Source: Anabaena catenula FACHB-362
GTDB lineage: Bacteria > Cyanobacteriota > Cyanobacteriia > Cyanobacteriales > Nostocaceae
Length of the DNA: 64,000 nt
Assembly: GCF_014698735.1 (NCBI RefSeq)
Contig: NZ_JACJTQ010000035.1
Coordinates: forward strand, 1-64,000
Direction: 5' to 3'
The notes beneath the pieces are model-generated. The model made no database searches. It saw nothing but the letters and a program-made list of their open reading frames with translations, and was not told the origin of the DNA. A program made the position numbers and the translations under genes. Each line of letters opens with the position of its first letter. Within the stretch, counting starts at the first letter, position 1. This document shows, one piece after another, positions 10,688 to 19,436 of the stretch.

Positions 10688-10712
10688 CAACCCCCCCTTA
10701 AAAAGGGGGGCA
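10688..10712. repeat. C/G-tract hairpin
   Basis: ACCCCCCTTAAAAAGGGGGG forms a simple strong hairpin in the spacer between the 81-aa gene and petL. Such C6-N-G6 units are scattered in cyanobacterial spacers; here it could act as a terminator for either convergent gene, although no T-run follows it on the plus strand. Confidence 0.45.
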
Positions 10713-10768
10713 TATAGTACCAGAGAAAGTTCGTGTACTACAAGGGTTAAAATCAAACCGACTGAATA

Positions 10769-10861
10769 CTAAATGATCTTCGCAGAACGCAGACCAAACA
10801 GCAAGCCAACAGCTATGCCCATGAACACGCCTAAAAATACAACATATTCAACTACAGCCAT
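10769..10861 (-). CDS. petL: Cytochrome b6f complex subunit PetL (30 aa)
   Basis: Very short single-helix protein: MAVVEYVVFLGVFMGIAVGL and then LFGLRSAKII. Length, one hydrophobic helix and the FGLRSAKII-type end match PetL (subunit VI), a peripheral helix that stabilises the b6f dimer in the thylakoid membrane. A GGAGAA ribosome site lies 8 nt before the ATG. It is a single gene, transcribed towards the 81-aa gene. Confidence 0.85.
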   Translation of the reverse strand: MAVVEYVVFLGVFMGIAVGLLFGLRSAKII

Positions 10862-11015
10862 TTGTTTTTCTCCACATTAGTTACTTATTTATATTGAATC
10901 ATTAATAATTAGTAATTTGTAATTCACAACAATTTTTCCCAGTCCCCAATCCCCAGTCCCTAATCCCCATATTGAGGTAAAATACGCGGACGAGTGATTA
11001 TATTGGGGTTGGGGA

Positions 11016-12110
11016 ATGACTTCCGTAATTAAAGTAGATATACCAGAAAAGTCTTATGATATTGCGATCGCACCGGGGAGTTTAGATCAACTAGGTGAAC
11101 AAATGGCGAGTTTGAAACTAGGTAAGAAGGTATTGCTAGTTTCCAACCCCATGATATTTAAATATTATGGCGAAAGAGCGATCGCATCTTTGAAAAATGC
11201 CGGCTTTGAAGTCACAAGTTACAACCTGCCACCTGGTGAACGCTACAAAACCCTTAACTCCATTCAAAAACTTTATGACATCGCCCTTGAAAACCGCCTA
11301 GAACGTTCCTCCACAATGGTGGCTTTGGGGGGAGGCGTTATTGGTGATATGACAGGGTTTGCAGCTGCTACATGGTTGAGAGGAATTAATGTAGTGCAAA
11401 TTCCTACCAGTCTCTTAGCAATGGTAGATTCGGCAATTGGCGGTAAAACCGGCGTAAATCATCCCCACGGTAAAAACTTAATTGGCGCATTTCATCAACC
11501 GCGCCTAGTTTTAATTGACCCAGAAGTCTTAAAAACTCTGCCAGTGCGAGAGTTTCGGGCGGGAATGGCGGAGGTAATCAAGTACGGCGTAATTTGGAAC
11601 GCTGAATTGTTTACCCAATTGGAAGCGAGTAAACACCTTGACCAACTCCGCTATGTAAAATCCGACCTGATAAATTACATAATAACCCATTCTTGTCAAG
11701 CGAAAGCAGATGTTGTCAGCAAAGATGAAAAAGAATCTGGATTACGGGCAATTCTTAACTATGGTCACACTATCGGTCATGCAGTAGAAAGCTTAACAGG
11801 CTATCGTCTGCTAAAACACGGTGAAGCCGTAGGAATTGGTATGGTAGCAGCAGGGGAAATTGCAGTAGAATTGGGTCTATGGCAAAAAGCAGACACAGAA
11901 CGTCAAAATGCCTTAATTAAAAAAGCTGGTTTACCAACACAATTACCAGCAGATTTAGATATTGAAGCGATTATTGATGCTTTGCAATTAGACAAAAAAG
12001 TCAAATCCGGTAAAGTGCGATTTGTCTTACCAACCCAAATTGGTGAAGTGAAAGTTACGGACGAGGTGACATCAGATACTGTTCGACTAGTATTGCAGAA
12101 AATGCAATGA
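11016..12110 (+). CDS. aroB: 3-dehydroquinate synthase AroB
   Basis: Second enzyme of the shikimate pathway (364 aa), converting DAHP to 3-dehydroquinate with NAD and a metal ion. Family blocks are all present: [44 protein letters not shown] and [11 protein letters not shown] near the middle, [13 protein letters not shown], and the metal ligands in [10 protein letters not shown] and [10 protein letters not shown]. Length is typical. The start ATG gives the usual [16 protein letters not shown]. It stands alone with no other aro genes in the window. Confidence 0.96.
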   Translation: MTSVIKVDIPEKSYDIAIAPGSLDQLGEQMASLKLGKKVLLVSNPMIFKYYGERAIASLKNAGFEVTSYNLPPGERYKTLNSIQKLYDIALENRLERSSTMVALGGGVIGDMTGFAAATWLRGINVVQIPTSLLAMVDSAIGGKTGVNHPHGKNLIGAFHQPRLVLIDPEVLKTLPVREFRAGMAEVIKYGVIWNAELFTQLEASKHLDQLRYVKSDLINYIITHSCQAKADVVSKDEKESGLRAILNYGHTIGHAVESLTGYRLLKHGEAVGIGMVAAGEIAVELGLWQKADTERQNALIKKAGLPTQLPADLDIEAIIDALQLDKKVKSGKVRFVLPTQIGEVKVTDEVTSDTVRLVLQKMQ

Positions 12111-12970
12111 TCGGTTTTGGATGCAAGGAGGCAGAGATATGAGCTTCCAACGAGTGCGGTTTGCGCTCCCGCAACATCTGAAATACAACTATTACCTCTT
12201 TCCTCCTTTCCTCCTTTCCGTCACCTGCTATACCTGTGTTTCTTCAAAGTTGATTTATCCAATAGTCATGAAAGATGGCTAAATTTGTCCTGATTAAGCC
12301 AAAACACAGGCGGAAGTATATATACCTTAATTGACTAATTGCCCTCAGAGTGGAAACTGGGGGTTTAACTAAACCTTTTTCTAAGTTCTATACAAAAAAT
12401 CCTTTGACTAACCCAAATCTTCCGGAGATGGTTAGAACTCAGACGGATAAGAAAATAGTAGATGCACCTTAATTAGATTATGTCCCTCAGCTTATAGCTG
12501 GGGATTTTATTTTAGCAATACTGGATTGCTTAAATGTGTATTTTTCTGAGTAAAAAAAGTTCTCTAAGAAACAGAACCTTTCCCGATTGAGTGAGAATAG
12601 GACAAAAAATTAGGATGACAGATTTGCCTAACTCGATTTATTTTTTTAAGTTGTTTATTTTATATACTCTATATTAGCAGCTTACAACTAAGAATAGTAT
12701 ATATTTTTGTGACAAATTTCATTTATCCAGAGCCGAGGGTAGGTTTTACAGAACAGTCTTCAGTCCTGATATTCTAGACGCATCCTCAGACATTCAGTAA
12801 ACCAAAAAGTTTTGTAAACAGGATGTAGGGGGTAAGTGGTAATACAGTTCAGATTTTTTCCTAAACAGATAATTTTGTGATCTACTGACCAATAATTCCT
12901 TAATGGTACAGAGCAAGCGTATTTATGCGTGGACTCAATCCAAAATCTAAAATCCTGTTAGAGGATGACA
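12111..12970. other. Long spacer after aroB
   Basis: About 860 bases without a credible protein gene; the best frames are under 25 codons. The middle part holds a chain of stem-loops (see the RNA candidate). Beyond about 12520 it is AT-rich with no clear structure. Confidence 0.5.
12335..12513 (+). ncRNA. Candidate structured small RNA ending in an intrinsic terminator
   Basis: Three stem-loops follow one another on the plus strand. First, CCCTCAG (12342-12348) pairs with CTGGGGG (12357-12363) around AGTGGAAA. Second, CTAACC-CAA-ATCT (12408-12420) pairs with AGATGGTTAG (12426-12435), ten pairs with a 3-nt bulge and a 5-nt loop. Third, CCCTCAGCT (12484-12492) pairs with AGCTGGGG (12496-12503) and is followed by TTTTATTTT. 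The first and last hairpins share the CCCTCAG arm, so alternative pairing is possible. No known family is recognised. It is 230 nt after aroB and could also be a long aroB 3' end. Confidence 0.4.
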
Positions 12971-13582
12971 TTAGCTAGGAGCAAAAATCGCAGGCAGCAA
13001 ATTGGGGGCTAACCACAGTGCATAACCAATAAACCCAAATAACAAAGTAATCAAGGCCGTAAAAACGTAGCTAATGCACATTAGCAACCCATCAGACTCA
13101 ATAGTAGCAACTGCCAAAAGTAATATAGCCACGGTGGGGATAGGATTGGTAAAGGGAATTGGTAAAATTAGTAACAATGTCAACCAAGACATACAAAGCC
13201 CATTCAATTGCCAAGTCCAATGATTATTCGCTATTCTTGCCAATCGGGGACGGGCAATTTTCTCTAACACCCTAGTTACCTGATGCAGATTGTGTAAGAT
13301 GATCTGAGCAAAGGCGCGAGGAAACTGGTAGTTAGCGATTTTTTTAGGCAACCAAGGCGATCGCCTCCCCAAAACCATTTGCAATGATAATATTAAGCAA
13401 GCACCACCAAAAGGGCCAGTCAACCCCGGCGGCATCGGAAACAAAAACGGCAAAACTAATAATGCAATCACCAAGCTAAAACCCCGTTCGGAAGTTTCCG
13501 CCAGAATATGACCAAGAGTCAGTGGCTGTTGGGCTAAACGTTGGAGTAAAGACTTGATTTCTTGAGAAAATCTCAAATGCAT
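12971..13582 (-). CDS. ExoD-family membrane protein (exopolysaccharide synthesis)
   Basis: Integral membrane protein of 203 aa. The N-terminal part (ERGFSLVIALLVLPFLFPMP, then PPGLTGPFGGACLI) and the central LGRRSPWLP are typical of the ExoD family, named from a Sinorhizobium gene affecting exopolysaccharide. Several hydrophobic segments are visible at about 33-55, 125-165 and 170-195. The biochemical role of the family is not settled. It lies 39 nt downstream of the lipid-kinase gene on the same strand, so cotranscription is likely. Confidence 0.85.
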   Translation of the reverse strand: MHLRFSQEIKSLLQRLAQQPLTLGHILAETSERGFSLVIALLVLPFLFPMPPGLTGPFGGACLILSLQMVLGRRSPWLPKKIANYQFPRAFAQIILHNLHQVTRVLEKIARPRLARIANNHWTWQLNGLCMSWLTLLLILPIPFTNPIPTVAILLLAVATIESDGLLMCISYVFTALITLLFGFIGYALWLAPNLLPAIFAPS

Positions 13583-13621
13583 TTTGGTGCTAGGTGATAG
13601 GGAATGGCCACAATAGATAGA

Positions 13622-14536
13622 TTATAGTGGTGGCACCAAAACACCTATAGCTTGAGGAATCACACGAAACACAGCCGGAGTATGTGTCGTTATTTCCCCA
13701 TCTGTATTTATAGGGCGTGGTTTACGAGTATATACTTCAATCTCCTGCCCTTGTATGGCGCGAACACTCTGCCAATGTATATGTCTACCTTGGCGCATGG
13801 CTGGGAGTAAGGGTATGATTTGCCACCAATGCTTAACTTCTAAACTATAAAGATCCAGTCTTTGGTCATCTATGCTGGCATCATGAAATACAGCCATTCC
13901 ACCCCCATAATAGCGACCATTGCCTACAGCAATTTGGACAGTTTTGACGTGAACTGATTGGTTATTGATGCGAATTTCTGCATGAAAAGGGCGAGATTCC
14001 CAAATTACTTGTAATGCAGTGGCAGCATAAGCAAATATTCCCCAACGACGTTTAACTTCTTTGGTTAATCGCTGGGTAATTTTTACACTTAATCCCAAAC
14101 TGGCAACATTAAAAAAGTACTTACCATTTACCCAACCCAAATCAATCCGTCGCAACTGTCCACCGGCAATAATTTGACAAGCTTCCGGTAGAGAATTGGG
14201 AATTCCCAACGTTCTAGCCAAATCATTAGCAGTTCCCAAAGGTAAAATTCCCAAAGGTAATTGAGTATCAACTATAGCATCTACTGCGGCGTTGAGAGTA
14301 CCATCACCACCTCCAACTATCACTAAATCTATTTCGGGCTGATAGCGCCTAATAACATCACCCAAATGTGTTGGGTTTTCTGTAGATTCTGGAATCACAT
14401 GAAAACCAAGTGTCTCCAGACAATGAATAGCTTCCAAGAGGCGTTCTTTTCCTTGACGGGAATGACGGTTTATTAACAGCAGCGCGCGGGGATTCATAAT
14501 GCCTACCTTTTGTAGTTTAAATGTCAAGATCTCCAT
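13622..14536 (-). CDS. Diacylglycerol/lipid kinase family protein (YegS-like)
   Basis: Predicted cytosolic lipid kinase of about 300 aa that would phosphorylate diacylglycerol or a related lipid. The catalytic N-terminal domain shows LLLINRHSRQGKERLLEA, the GGGDGTLNAAVDAI nucleotide loop and PLGILPLGTANDLARTLGIP. The C-terminal beta-sandwich carries NVASLGLSVKIT, GNGRYYGGGMAVF and NTDGE. Two starts are possible: ATG at 14536 (AAGG 9 nt upstream) or ATG at 14497, which gives MNPRALLLINRHS, closer to relatives, with AGG elements upstream. It is first of a pair with the ExoD gene. Confidence 0.88.
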   Translation of the reverse strand: MEILTFKLQKVGIMNPRALLLINRHSRQGKERLLEAIHCLETLGFHVIPESTENPTHLGDVIRRYQPEIDLVIVGGGDGTLNAAVDAIVDTQLPLGILPLGTANDLARTLGIPNSLPEACQIIAGGQLRRIDLGWVNGKYFFNVASLGLSVKITQRLTKEVKRRWGIFAYAATALQVIWESRPFHAEIRINNQSVHVKTVQIAVGNGRYYGGGMAVFHDASIDDQRLDLYSLEVKHWWQIIPLLPAMRQGRHIHWQSVRAIQGQEIEVYTRKPRPINTDGEITTHTPAVFRVIPQAIGVLVPPL

Positions 14537-14937
14537 GTCTTTCGACCTTGCATTTAATCTTAAAGCTTAGTGAGATGAGTATCAAAGTTTCAGTAACTTC
14601 CAATTAAAAAGATATCCCAACCTGTAGGATATGTTAGACAAAAGTACAACACCGTCATAGATTAAATCACACCAGTGCCTTCGTAAAGCATCCTCAGAAA
14701 TTGGATGACTTCTTTTTGGGGATTTCCACAAACAAGTGAGGTTTTATCTAGTTTAACTTTAGTAGCTGTGAATTTATTCCTTGTTTCTTAAAAATAAAGA
14801 AACCTCAACTTTGCATGACAAAATTGAGGTTTATTATTTATTTTTGATGGATGATATAGAAATTTTACCTGATTTGTAAAAATCGCTTATGTATGACTTA
14901 CTCCACGCGGCGCTATCAGATACCCGACTGATTAGAG
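14537..14937. other. Spacer between the lipid kinase and repeat block
   Basis: No gene is seen. It holds the promoter region of the lipid-kinase gene and a strong bidirectional hairpin at 14800-14832. Confidence 0.5.
14800..14832. terminator. Bidirectional hairpin terminator
   Basis: AAACCTCAA pairs perfectly with TTGAGGTTT, with an inner TTTG/CAAA pair. A T-rich run (ATTATTTATTTTT) follows on the plus strand, and the complement of AAAAATAAAG follows on the minus strand. No plus-strand gene lies just upstream, so what it terminates is unclear. Confidence 0.6.
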
Positions 14938-15127
14938 TAGGACTTACGCACTGTACAAATTAATCATGGTATGATTTTACGAAAATAGGTTGTTTTAGGC
15001 TTTGATTAATGATTACTTTGATGGTAAATAGATCCGTGCTGTAGGGGTTTAGCAATGCTAAACCCCTACGACATATCGGTTTTTTTATAACTCATATTTT
15101 GTATTTTCTGTCAATGCGTAAGTCCTA
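14938..15127. repeat. Palindromic mobile-like element, family B copy 1 (190 bp)
   Basis: Bounded by TAGGACTTACGCA and its inverted complement TGCGTAAGTCCTA. The interior has a 14-bp-arm palindrome at 15041-15069 (arms GTAGGGGTTTAGCA and TGCTAAACCCCTAC). It abuts the family A element, the two sharing the bases TA. A shorter copy with the same ends is at 40311-40404. Confidence 0.85.
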
Positions 15128-15273
15128 TAGGAATCATAAATGATATCTGATAGCTTGCGTGGCGTAGCCATAAAATTTTAAGTCTCGTAGGGTGGTCATT
15201 GCCCACCAAACCATTGCTGCGGTGGGCATTGCCCACCCTACGTATATTTCAAAAATCAAATATTATTTCTATA
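15126..15273 (+). repeat. Palindromic mobile-like element, family A copy 2 (148 bp)
   Basis: Near-identical to 6721-6868 in the reverse orientation and of exactly the same length. It holds TGATAGCTTGCGTGGCGTAG, CGTAGGGTGGTCATTGCCC and a second CATTGCCCACCCTACG unit. The short open frames across it are not genes. Confidence 0.88.
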
Positions 15274-15423
15274 TTATCTACAAGAACTACTCTAAATCCA
15301 CCCTACGTACTTATAAATATTAGATTTTGTCCGATATCCAGATCTAGCACAGTAACGAATATGCATAAATCAGAAAGGTGAATCCTACTTAAAGTAGTAC
15401 GGACTTAAACAGAGAATTTTATT

Positions 15424-15735
15424 ATGCATCGTCTTCAAAAATTAATGAGTACCACACTTTTAGCGACTGTCCTATTTTCCCCTGTTGCTATAGCACAACA
15501 ACAATCATTAACTACACAAGTTGATCATGCTGAACAGCACGTACCATGTCTTAATGACAAAGGCAAACCTATCCGGTGTCCTTGGGAAAAACCGATCAAG
15601 GCTCCCATAAGTAGAAATACTGACGCTGAGAAAAAGGCAAATCCTTGTAATCCTAAAAAAGGAGCGCCTGTTGATACCAAAGCTTGCCGCGATTACATTC
15701 TTGGTACTCCTACACCTAAACCCAGCCCTAAATAA
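15424..15735 (+). CDS. Small secreted protein with four cysteines, function unknown (103 aa)
   Basis: Clear signal peptide: a basic start MHRLQKL, then a hydrophobic stretch to FSPVAIA, with likely cleavage before QQQSLTT. The mature part (about 78 aa) is hydrophilic, Lys/Pro-rich and has four cysteines, in HVPCLNDKGKPIRCPWEKP and NPCNPKKGAPVDTKAC, which could form two disulfides. No family is recognised. It converges on the RiPP dehydrogenase gene and is followed by a good terminator. There is no evidence that it belongs to the RiPP pathway. Confidence 0.7.
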   Translation: MHRLQKLMSTTLLATVLFSPVAIAQQQSLTTQVDHAEQHVPCLNDKGKPIRCPWEKPIKAPISRNTDAEKKANPCNPKKGAPVDTKACRDYILGTPTPKPSPK

Positions 15736-15744
15736 ATTCAAATG

Positions 15745-15780
15745 AAGCAGGTATTCATTTTTGTTGTATACCTGCTTTTT
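15745..15780 (+). terminator. Intrinsic terminator after the 103-aa secreted protein gene
   Basis: AAGCAGGTAT pairs with ATACCTGCTT across a T-rich loop and is followed directly by TTTTT. It sits between two convergent genes and overlaps the stop codon of sagB on the other strand. Confidence 0.8.
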
Positions 15781-16522
15781 AGGCGATCATATTTATAGCG
15801 CTAGTGCCGACAGCAACACAGTAAATGGCAGCATGACGTTCCCCGTCAATACCCAAAAGAGTATTTAAACTTAAGTCATGGAATCCACCGATACAAAGAC
15901 TGCCAAGTCCCAATTGCACAGCCATTAAACTTATGTTTTCAGCTTGATGCCCAGCTTCCAACAGTGCAAAGCGGTAGCCACGCGCACCATATTTAGACAT
16001 TGAGCGCATAAAAACCGATGTCAACACAAAGAGAGCATTGGCATTCACAAAGTAATCCTGCTGTAATAATGGTTCTAAAAAAGCTGTCGGTACTGCATCA
16101 CTAACCCGATGAAGCCCGTGTCCGCGAGGCTCGTAGTGATATAGTCCGGCTGCCAGACCTTCCACGGCTTGTGTGGATACGAACATCTCAATCGGATAAA
16201 GTCCTCCCGCAGAAGGAGAGTTGCGAGCTTCATAGAATTGACTATCCGCTTGACGCAGCCCGTTGAGTCCACATCCTGCGTCCAGCAGTTGAGCCAAGGA
16301 AACGAGAGGCATCACCTTATTCTCAAAAGATCGCACAGAAGAACGCCTCTCTAAAAGCTCAGACAGCGGATTATCATGTGGTGCTTTCGGCAGTTCTAGA
16401 AAAGGAGCCTCCGGCAGATACCGCAGTTCAGTAGCCGGAACACGCTTGACATAACTTTTAGGGACTGGAGAGTTCAAATGATAGAGAAGTGCTAACTCTA
16501 GAGGTTCGTTGGCTGTGTGCAT
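15779..16522 (-). CDS. SagB-type FMN dehydrogenase of the azole-peptide cluster
   Basis: Nitroreductase-fold protein of 247 aa. SagB/ThcOx enzymes oxidise thiazolines or oxazolines to thiazoles or oxazoles on RiPP precursors, using FMN. Motifs visible: LLERRSSVRSF (about 56-66) for FMN phosphate binding, NSPSAGGLYPIEMFV, LYHYEPRGHGLHRV, and YRFALLEAGHQAENISLMA, followed by LGLGSLCIGGFHD. Many cyanobacterial SagB proteins are longer with an extra domain; this one has only the catalytic part. It is the last gene of a minus-strand series behind the precursor, E1-like and YcaO genes, but 359 nt separate it from YcaO, so it may have its own promoter. Confidence 0.88.
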   Translation of the reverse strand: MHTANEPLELALLYHLNSPVPKSYVKRVPATELRYLPEAPFLELPKAPHDNPLSELLERRSSVRSFENKVMPLVSLAQLLDAGCGLNGLRQADSQFYEARNSPSAGGLYPIEMFVSTQAVEGLAAGLYHYEPRGHGLHRVSDAVPTAFLEPLLQQDYFVNANALFVLTSVFMRSMSKYGARGYRFALLEAGHQAENISLMAVQLGLGSLCIGGFHDLSLNTLLGIDGERHAAIYCVAVGTSAINMIA

Positions 16523-16881
16523 TGCTCTGATTTCCTCGTTTTAAAGGATCGCGGAAGTCCCTACTCTCAACGTACTCGTAGGGTGGAGATAGAGAGCGGA
16601 GGATGAGGATTGCATCTGGGATTGATTTTTTGCACAGCAAAAACAAATATCAGATACATGACGAATCCCCAGGATTTTCTGGTAAGATATTCAATATCTT
16701 GACCACCAATGCCGTAAGCGAAAACCAAGCTAATAGGTAAGTGTCGCAAGAAAAAGATTTGGGTCTTGGGAATCAGGACTCCTGCCCTTGGAGGGAATGT
16801 CAGACCAATAGAACTACGAAGTCCTGGAGGCTATTCCCGATGAATTGGGAAGCCCTGTCCGTCTTACTACGGCAGGGTAGT
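16523..16881. other. Gap between YcaO and SagB genes, possibly degraded coding sequence
   Basis: No intact gene. A minus-strand stretch of about 60 codons at 16567-16749 reads RHLPISLVFAYGIGGQDIEY and then a hydrophobic segment; a neighbouring frame also stays open. This could be remains of a short membrane protein broken by frameshifts, but no family is recognised and chance cannot be excluded. A GAGGAAA ribosome site for sagB lies at its left edge. Confidence 0.35.
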
Positions 16882-18192
16882 TCACGCCATAGGATGTGGG
16901 CAGGGATTGAGGTCATTTTCGGTACGTCGGCCACCATAACCCAACCTTTCCGGAACCTCGAACAAACGCCGAGTCCCCAGAGGCTCTTGTCCATAACCAA
17001 AATATATAGGGACTAATTCACTAGCTAAAGTCCGCACTACTCGGAAACCGAGGGACGCGATATCAGGGGTGGTAATTTCCACTAAATACGCTTGTACACC
17101 CACTGAATGCAGCCTAGCAATTACTGATTGCAATTTTTCTACTTCGGACTGAGATTGGTTAGTTGGTAAATCTTCAACTTTGCAGGATTGGTCATGGTGA
17201 AACAGAAAATCCAACTCGCCCAGCCGAGCCATTGTGTAGAAAAAAGCGTTGTGATCGTCCAAATACTTAACATCACTATATTGATGGAGATTAGCACCAG
17301 CGCCAGTAGCCATACGTTCTATGTCACCAAAACGGGCTTGACAAACTTCAAAGATTGCCTTGTGAAAAGCCGTTTCCCCATCCAGATGGCATCCTAAACC
17401 AGTGGACACAGCCGGACTTTTGCCCGAATGGTCAATTAACATAGCCATGACAACCGGGACTTTAATATCAGTAGTTAAATCGAAGGCAACTAACTCAATT
17501 CCAAATCGGGCGTAGTGGCGGGCAATTTCCGTCTCAATTCCTGGTCTGTGGTCAAAATAGATACGCGGAGCAGGTAGACGATTTAACCAGGTAATGATGA
17601 AAGCATCACGCTCAATTAATTCGCACAAGCCACGATAGGCAGCAAATTCTAGAGATGGTCCACTAGCCATGCCGTTAGAAGTAACAGGTAAAATATGATC
17701 TCCTGGTTGGTCGCCGTCCCAGTCCAAATAAACCAAGAACGCTGGAACTAAAACCTGTTGGTTGCTGACTAAGGAAAGGGCATTCATCCACGAAGTCTGC
17801 GTTGTGGGATCAAAAGCGGGAAAAGGGAAATTTGGGTCAGAGTATTGTTGGTCAGAAAAAGAGGAAAAAACTGAAGGAGGAACGGCACGATTACCTAATT
17901 CTTCATAGCTACTAACAATCAGTCGCCCATAATCAACAATACCGCCGCAGTATCTCTCTATAGCTTCGCCCACAGCACCGAAAATGGCTTGTTCATCAGT
18001 CATGCCCCTGCCTACACCGTAGCGTAAATCATCCTGCTGTTTGCGAAGTTGGAAATTTGCTAATTCGGCTTGCCATAAAACAGGAAACTCGAACTCTGTA
18101 TAAGGCTTGGTAAATCTATCTAAGGCTCGGATGATGCCAGTATGGGGGCTGACTAAATCGCGCCAGCGGGGACTAGCAATCGCTGCATTCAC
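16882..18192 (-). CDS. YcaO-domain cyclodehydratase of the azole-peptide cluster
   Basis: ATP-dependent enzyme of 436 aa that phosphorylates peptide-bond oxygen to cyclise Cys, Ser or Thr into azolines. YcaO features: YGVGRGMTDEQAIFGAVGEA with IERY following, the SNGMASGPSLEFAAYRGLCE block with LIERDAF, the GCHLDGETAFHKAIFEVCQ stretch, and a C-terminal PCPHP (P-x-P-x-P) as in TOMM cyclodehydratases. The frame is open back to 18291, but the start is set by a strong AGGAGG seven nt before a GTG at 18192. The longer reading would overlap the E1-like gene and take its first residues from a tandem repeat. It requires the E1-like protein, encoded just upstream, to bind the leader. Confidence 0.9.
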   Translation of the reverse strand: MNAAIASPRWRDLVSPHTGIIRALDRFTKPYTEFEFPVLWQAELANFQLRKQQDDLRYGVGRGMTDEQAIFGAVGEAIERYCGGIVDYGRLIVSSYEELGNRAVPPSVFSSFSDQQYSDPNFPFPAFDPTTQTSWMNALSLVSNQQVLVPAFLVYLDWDGDQPGDHILPVTSNGMASGPSLEFAAYRGLCELIERDAFIITWLNRLPAPRIYFDHRPGIETEIARHYARFGIELVAFDLTTDIKVPVVMAMLIDHSGKSPAVSTGLGCHLDGETAFHKAIFEVCQARFGDIERMATGAGANLHQYSDVKYLDDHNAFFYTMARLGELDFLFHHDQSCKVEDLPTNQSQSEVEKLQSVIARLHSVGVQAYLVEITTPDIASLGFRVVRTLASELVPIYFGYGQEPLGTRRLFEVPERLGYGGRRTENDLNPCPHPMA

Positions 18193-18239
18193 TTTGTTTC
18201 CTCCTATCATAAACAGTGCTGAGTTTTGACTTTTTACAC

Positions 18240-18272
18240 TGTCACCTGTCACCTGTTTCCTGTCACCTGTTT
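18240..18272. repeat. Short tandem repeat at the E1/YcaO gene junction
   Basis: Units of GTCACCT/GTTTCCT type repeat four times. On the minus strand they encode the last residues (KQVTGNR) and the stop of the E1-like protein, so the repeat has reshaped that C-terminus and lengthened the spacer to ycaO. Confidence 0.7.
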
Positions 18273-19382
18273 TGGTGAACAATGGGGACAACCTGGTTTC
18301 TTGAGAACAACATTGTGAGTGAGCTTTGTGCCGAGCAAGTCTAGATGCAGTAATTTACCATCAGTTGCGATCGCTAAACCGAGCATCATCTTCACGGCAT
18401 CAAGAGCCAGATAACTACCCACCAACATCTGGGCTATGGGCAAATTTTCTCGCAGCCGTGGTTGAGAACGCCGTTCTCGGTTCAGAAACTGCTCAACCGC
18501 CAATTCCGCCTCTGGCAGCTTGGAACAGGCCATAGACCGCATCCGATAGCATAGATAGCAAGGTCCGTCTTTGGAAAAAACCAGCGGACCAACAGTTCCC
18601 TCCACACCAGCCGCACCACCTGGTAGCAATGGGCGCTGCATCTTCAGGCATAGTCTGTTCAGACGATAGGCTAGATTCACAGATACGGCATCAGTGGCAA
18701 CAATCACAAGGTCAACGTCATCCAGCAAAGGATTGATTGTTGCATCGTCAGTTAAAGGATCTGTCACAATCTCAGTTCGGGTTACTCCGCCGATGGACTC
18801 AATCTGTTGAGCCGCTTCCACACCTCGAAAAGCACCTATTTTATTCAATACCGAGCCTGACATGATCAGGGAATCAGACGGAAGTATGCAGGCATCATCG
18901 CACAAACGAAGAAAACCGATACCAGCCGTAGCCAGGTTTATTGCTGCTACCAGTCCCGAACCTCCCAGTCCAAAAATAGCAATCCTGGCATTGGCTAAGT
19001 TTTTCTGAGCATCCTTTTGGTCAAAGCCTAACTCATGATAAAGGCTGATTTGAGGAAGTAAATAAGCATGACTATCTAAATCGCTTGTATCCTCTAGATA
19101 CTCTTCCACTAAACGATTGTCCATCAAAAACTCTAAACATTGATTGACTGAAGAATCTGTCAACTTTTCGCCAATCGTAGCTCGGATTTCTCCTATTGTT
19201 CGGGAGCCGTCTAGTAAAGGTAAAACAATACTTTCCACATCATGCAGAGCTTGACCCTTTACTCTCAGGGTTCGTCGCGTTGTATTGAAGATCATACTTT
19301 CTTCGCCATTGCAATCTGACGGCATAACGTTAATGACGACGTGTTCTAGTAGACGTAGCCGCTTATCATCATTTAATTTCAT
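18249..19382 (-). CDS. E1-like (ThiF-fold) leader-binding partner of the YcaO cyclodehydratase
   Basis: Protein of 377 aa. Residues 1-95 look like the small winged-helix domain (RRE) that holds the leader peptide in azole RiPP systems (TRRTLRVKGQALHDVESIV). Residues from about 130 form a ThiF/E1 fold with the dinucleotide loop IFGLGGSGLVAAINLATAGI. Zinc-type cysteine pairs are seen in CYLCYRM and CPHC near the end. Such 'C proteins' have lost adenylating activity and deliver substrate to YcaO. The last residues (KQVTGNR) come from a short tandem repeat that also supplies the stop codon. It lies 193 nt downstream of the precursor stop, behind a hairpin. Confidence 0.88.
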   Translation of the reverse strand: MKLNDDKRLRLLEHVVINVMPSDCNGEESMIFNTTRRTLRVKGQALHDVESIVLPLLDGSRTIGEIRATIGEKLTDSSVNQCLEFLMDNRLVEEYLEDTSDLDSHAYLLPQISLYHELGFDQKDAQKNLANARIAIFGLGGSGLVAAINLATAGIGFLRLCDDACILPSDSLIMSGSVLNKIGAFRGVEAAQQIESIGGVTRTEIVTDPLTDDATINPLLDDVDLVIVATDAVSVNLAYRLNRLCLKMQRPLLPGGAAGVEGTVGPLVFSKDGPCYLCYRMRSMACSKLPEAELAVEQFLNRERRSQPRLRENLPIAQMLVGSYLALDAVKMMLGLAIATDGKLLHLDLLGTKLTHNVVLKKPGCPHCSPKQVTGNR

Positions 19383-19436
19383 TGGCTTTGTTTCAGGAGT
19401 TGAATGCTGCTGTAAGTGGCAATTTGTGAAAATGTG

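Noticed and set aside
15199-15381. 60-codon frame in the repeat block
   Set aside because: It lies mostly inside a family A element and has no ribosome site or homologue-like sequence.
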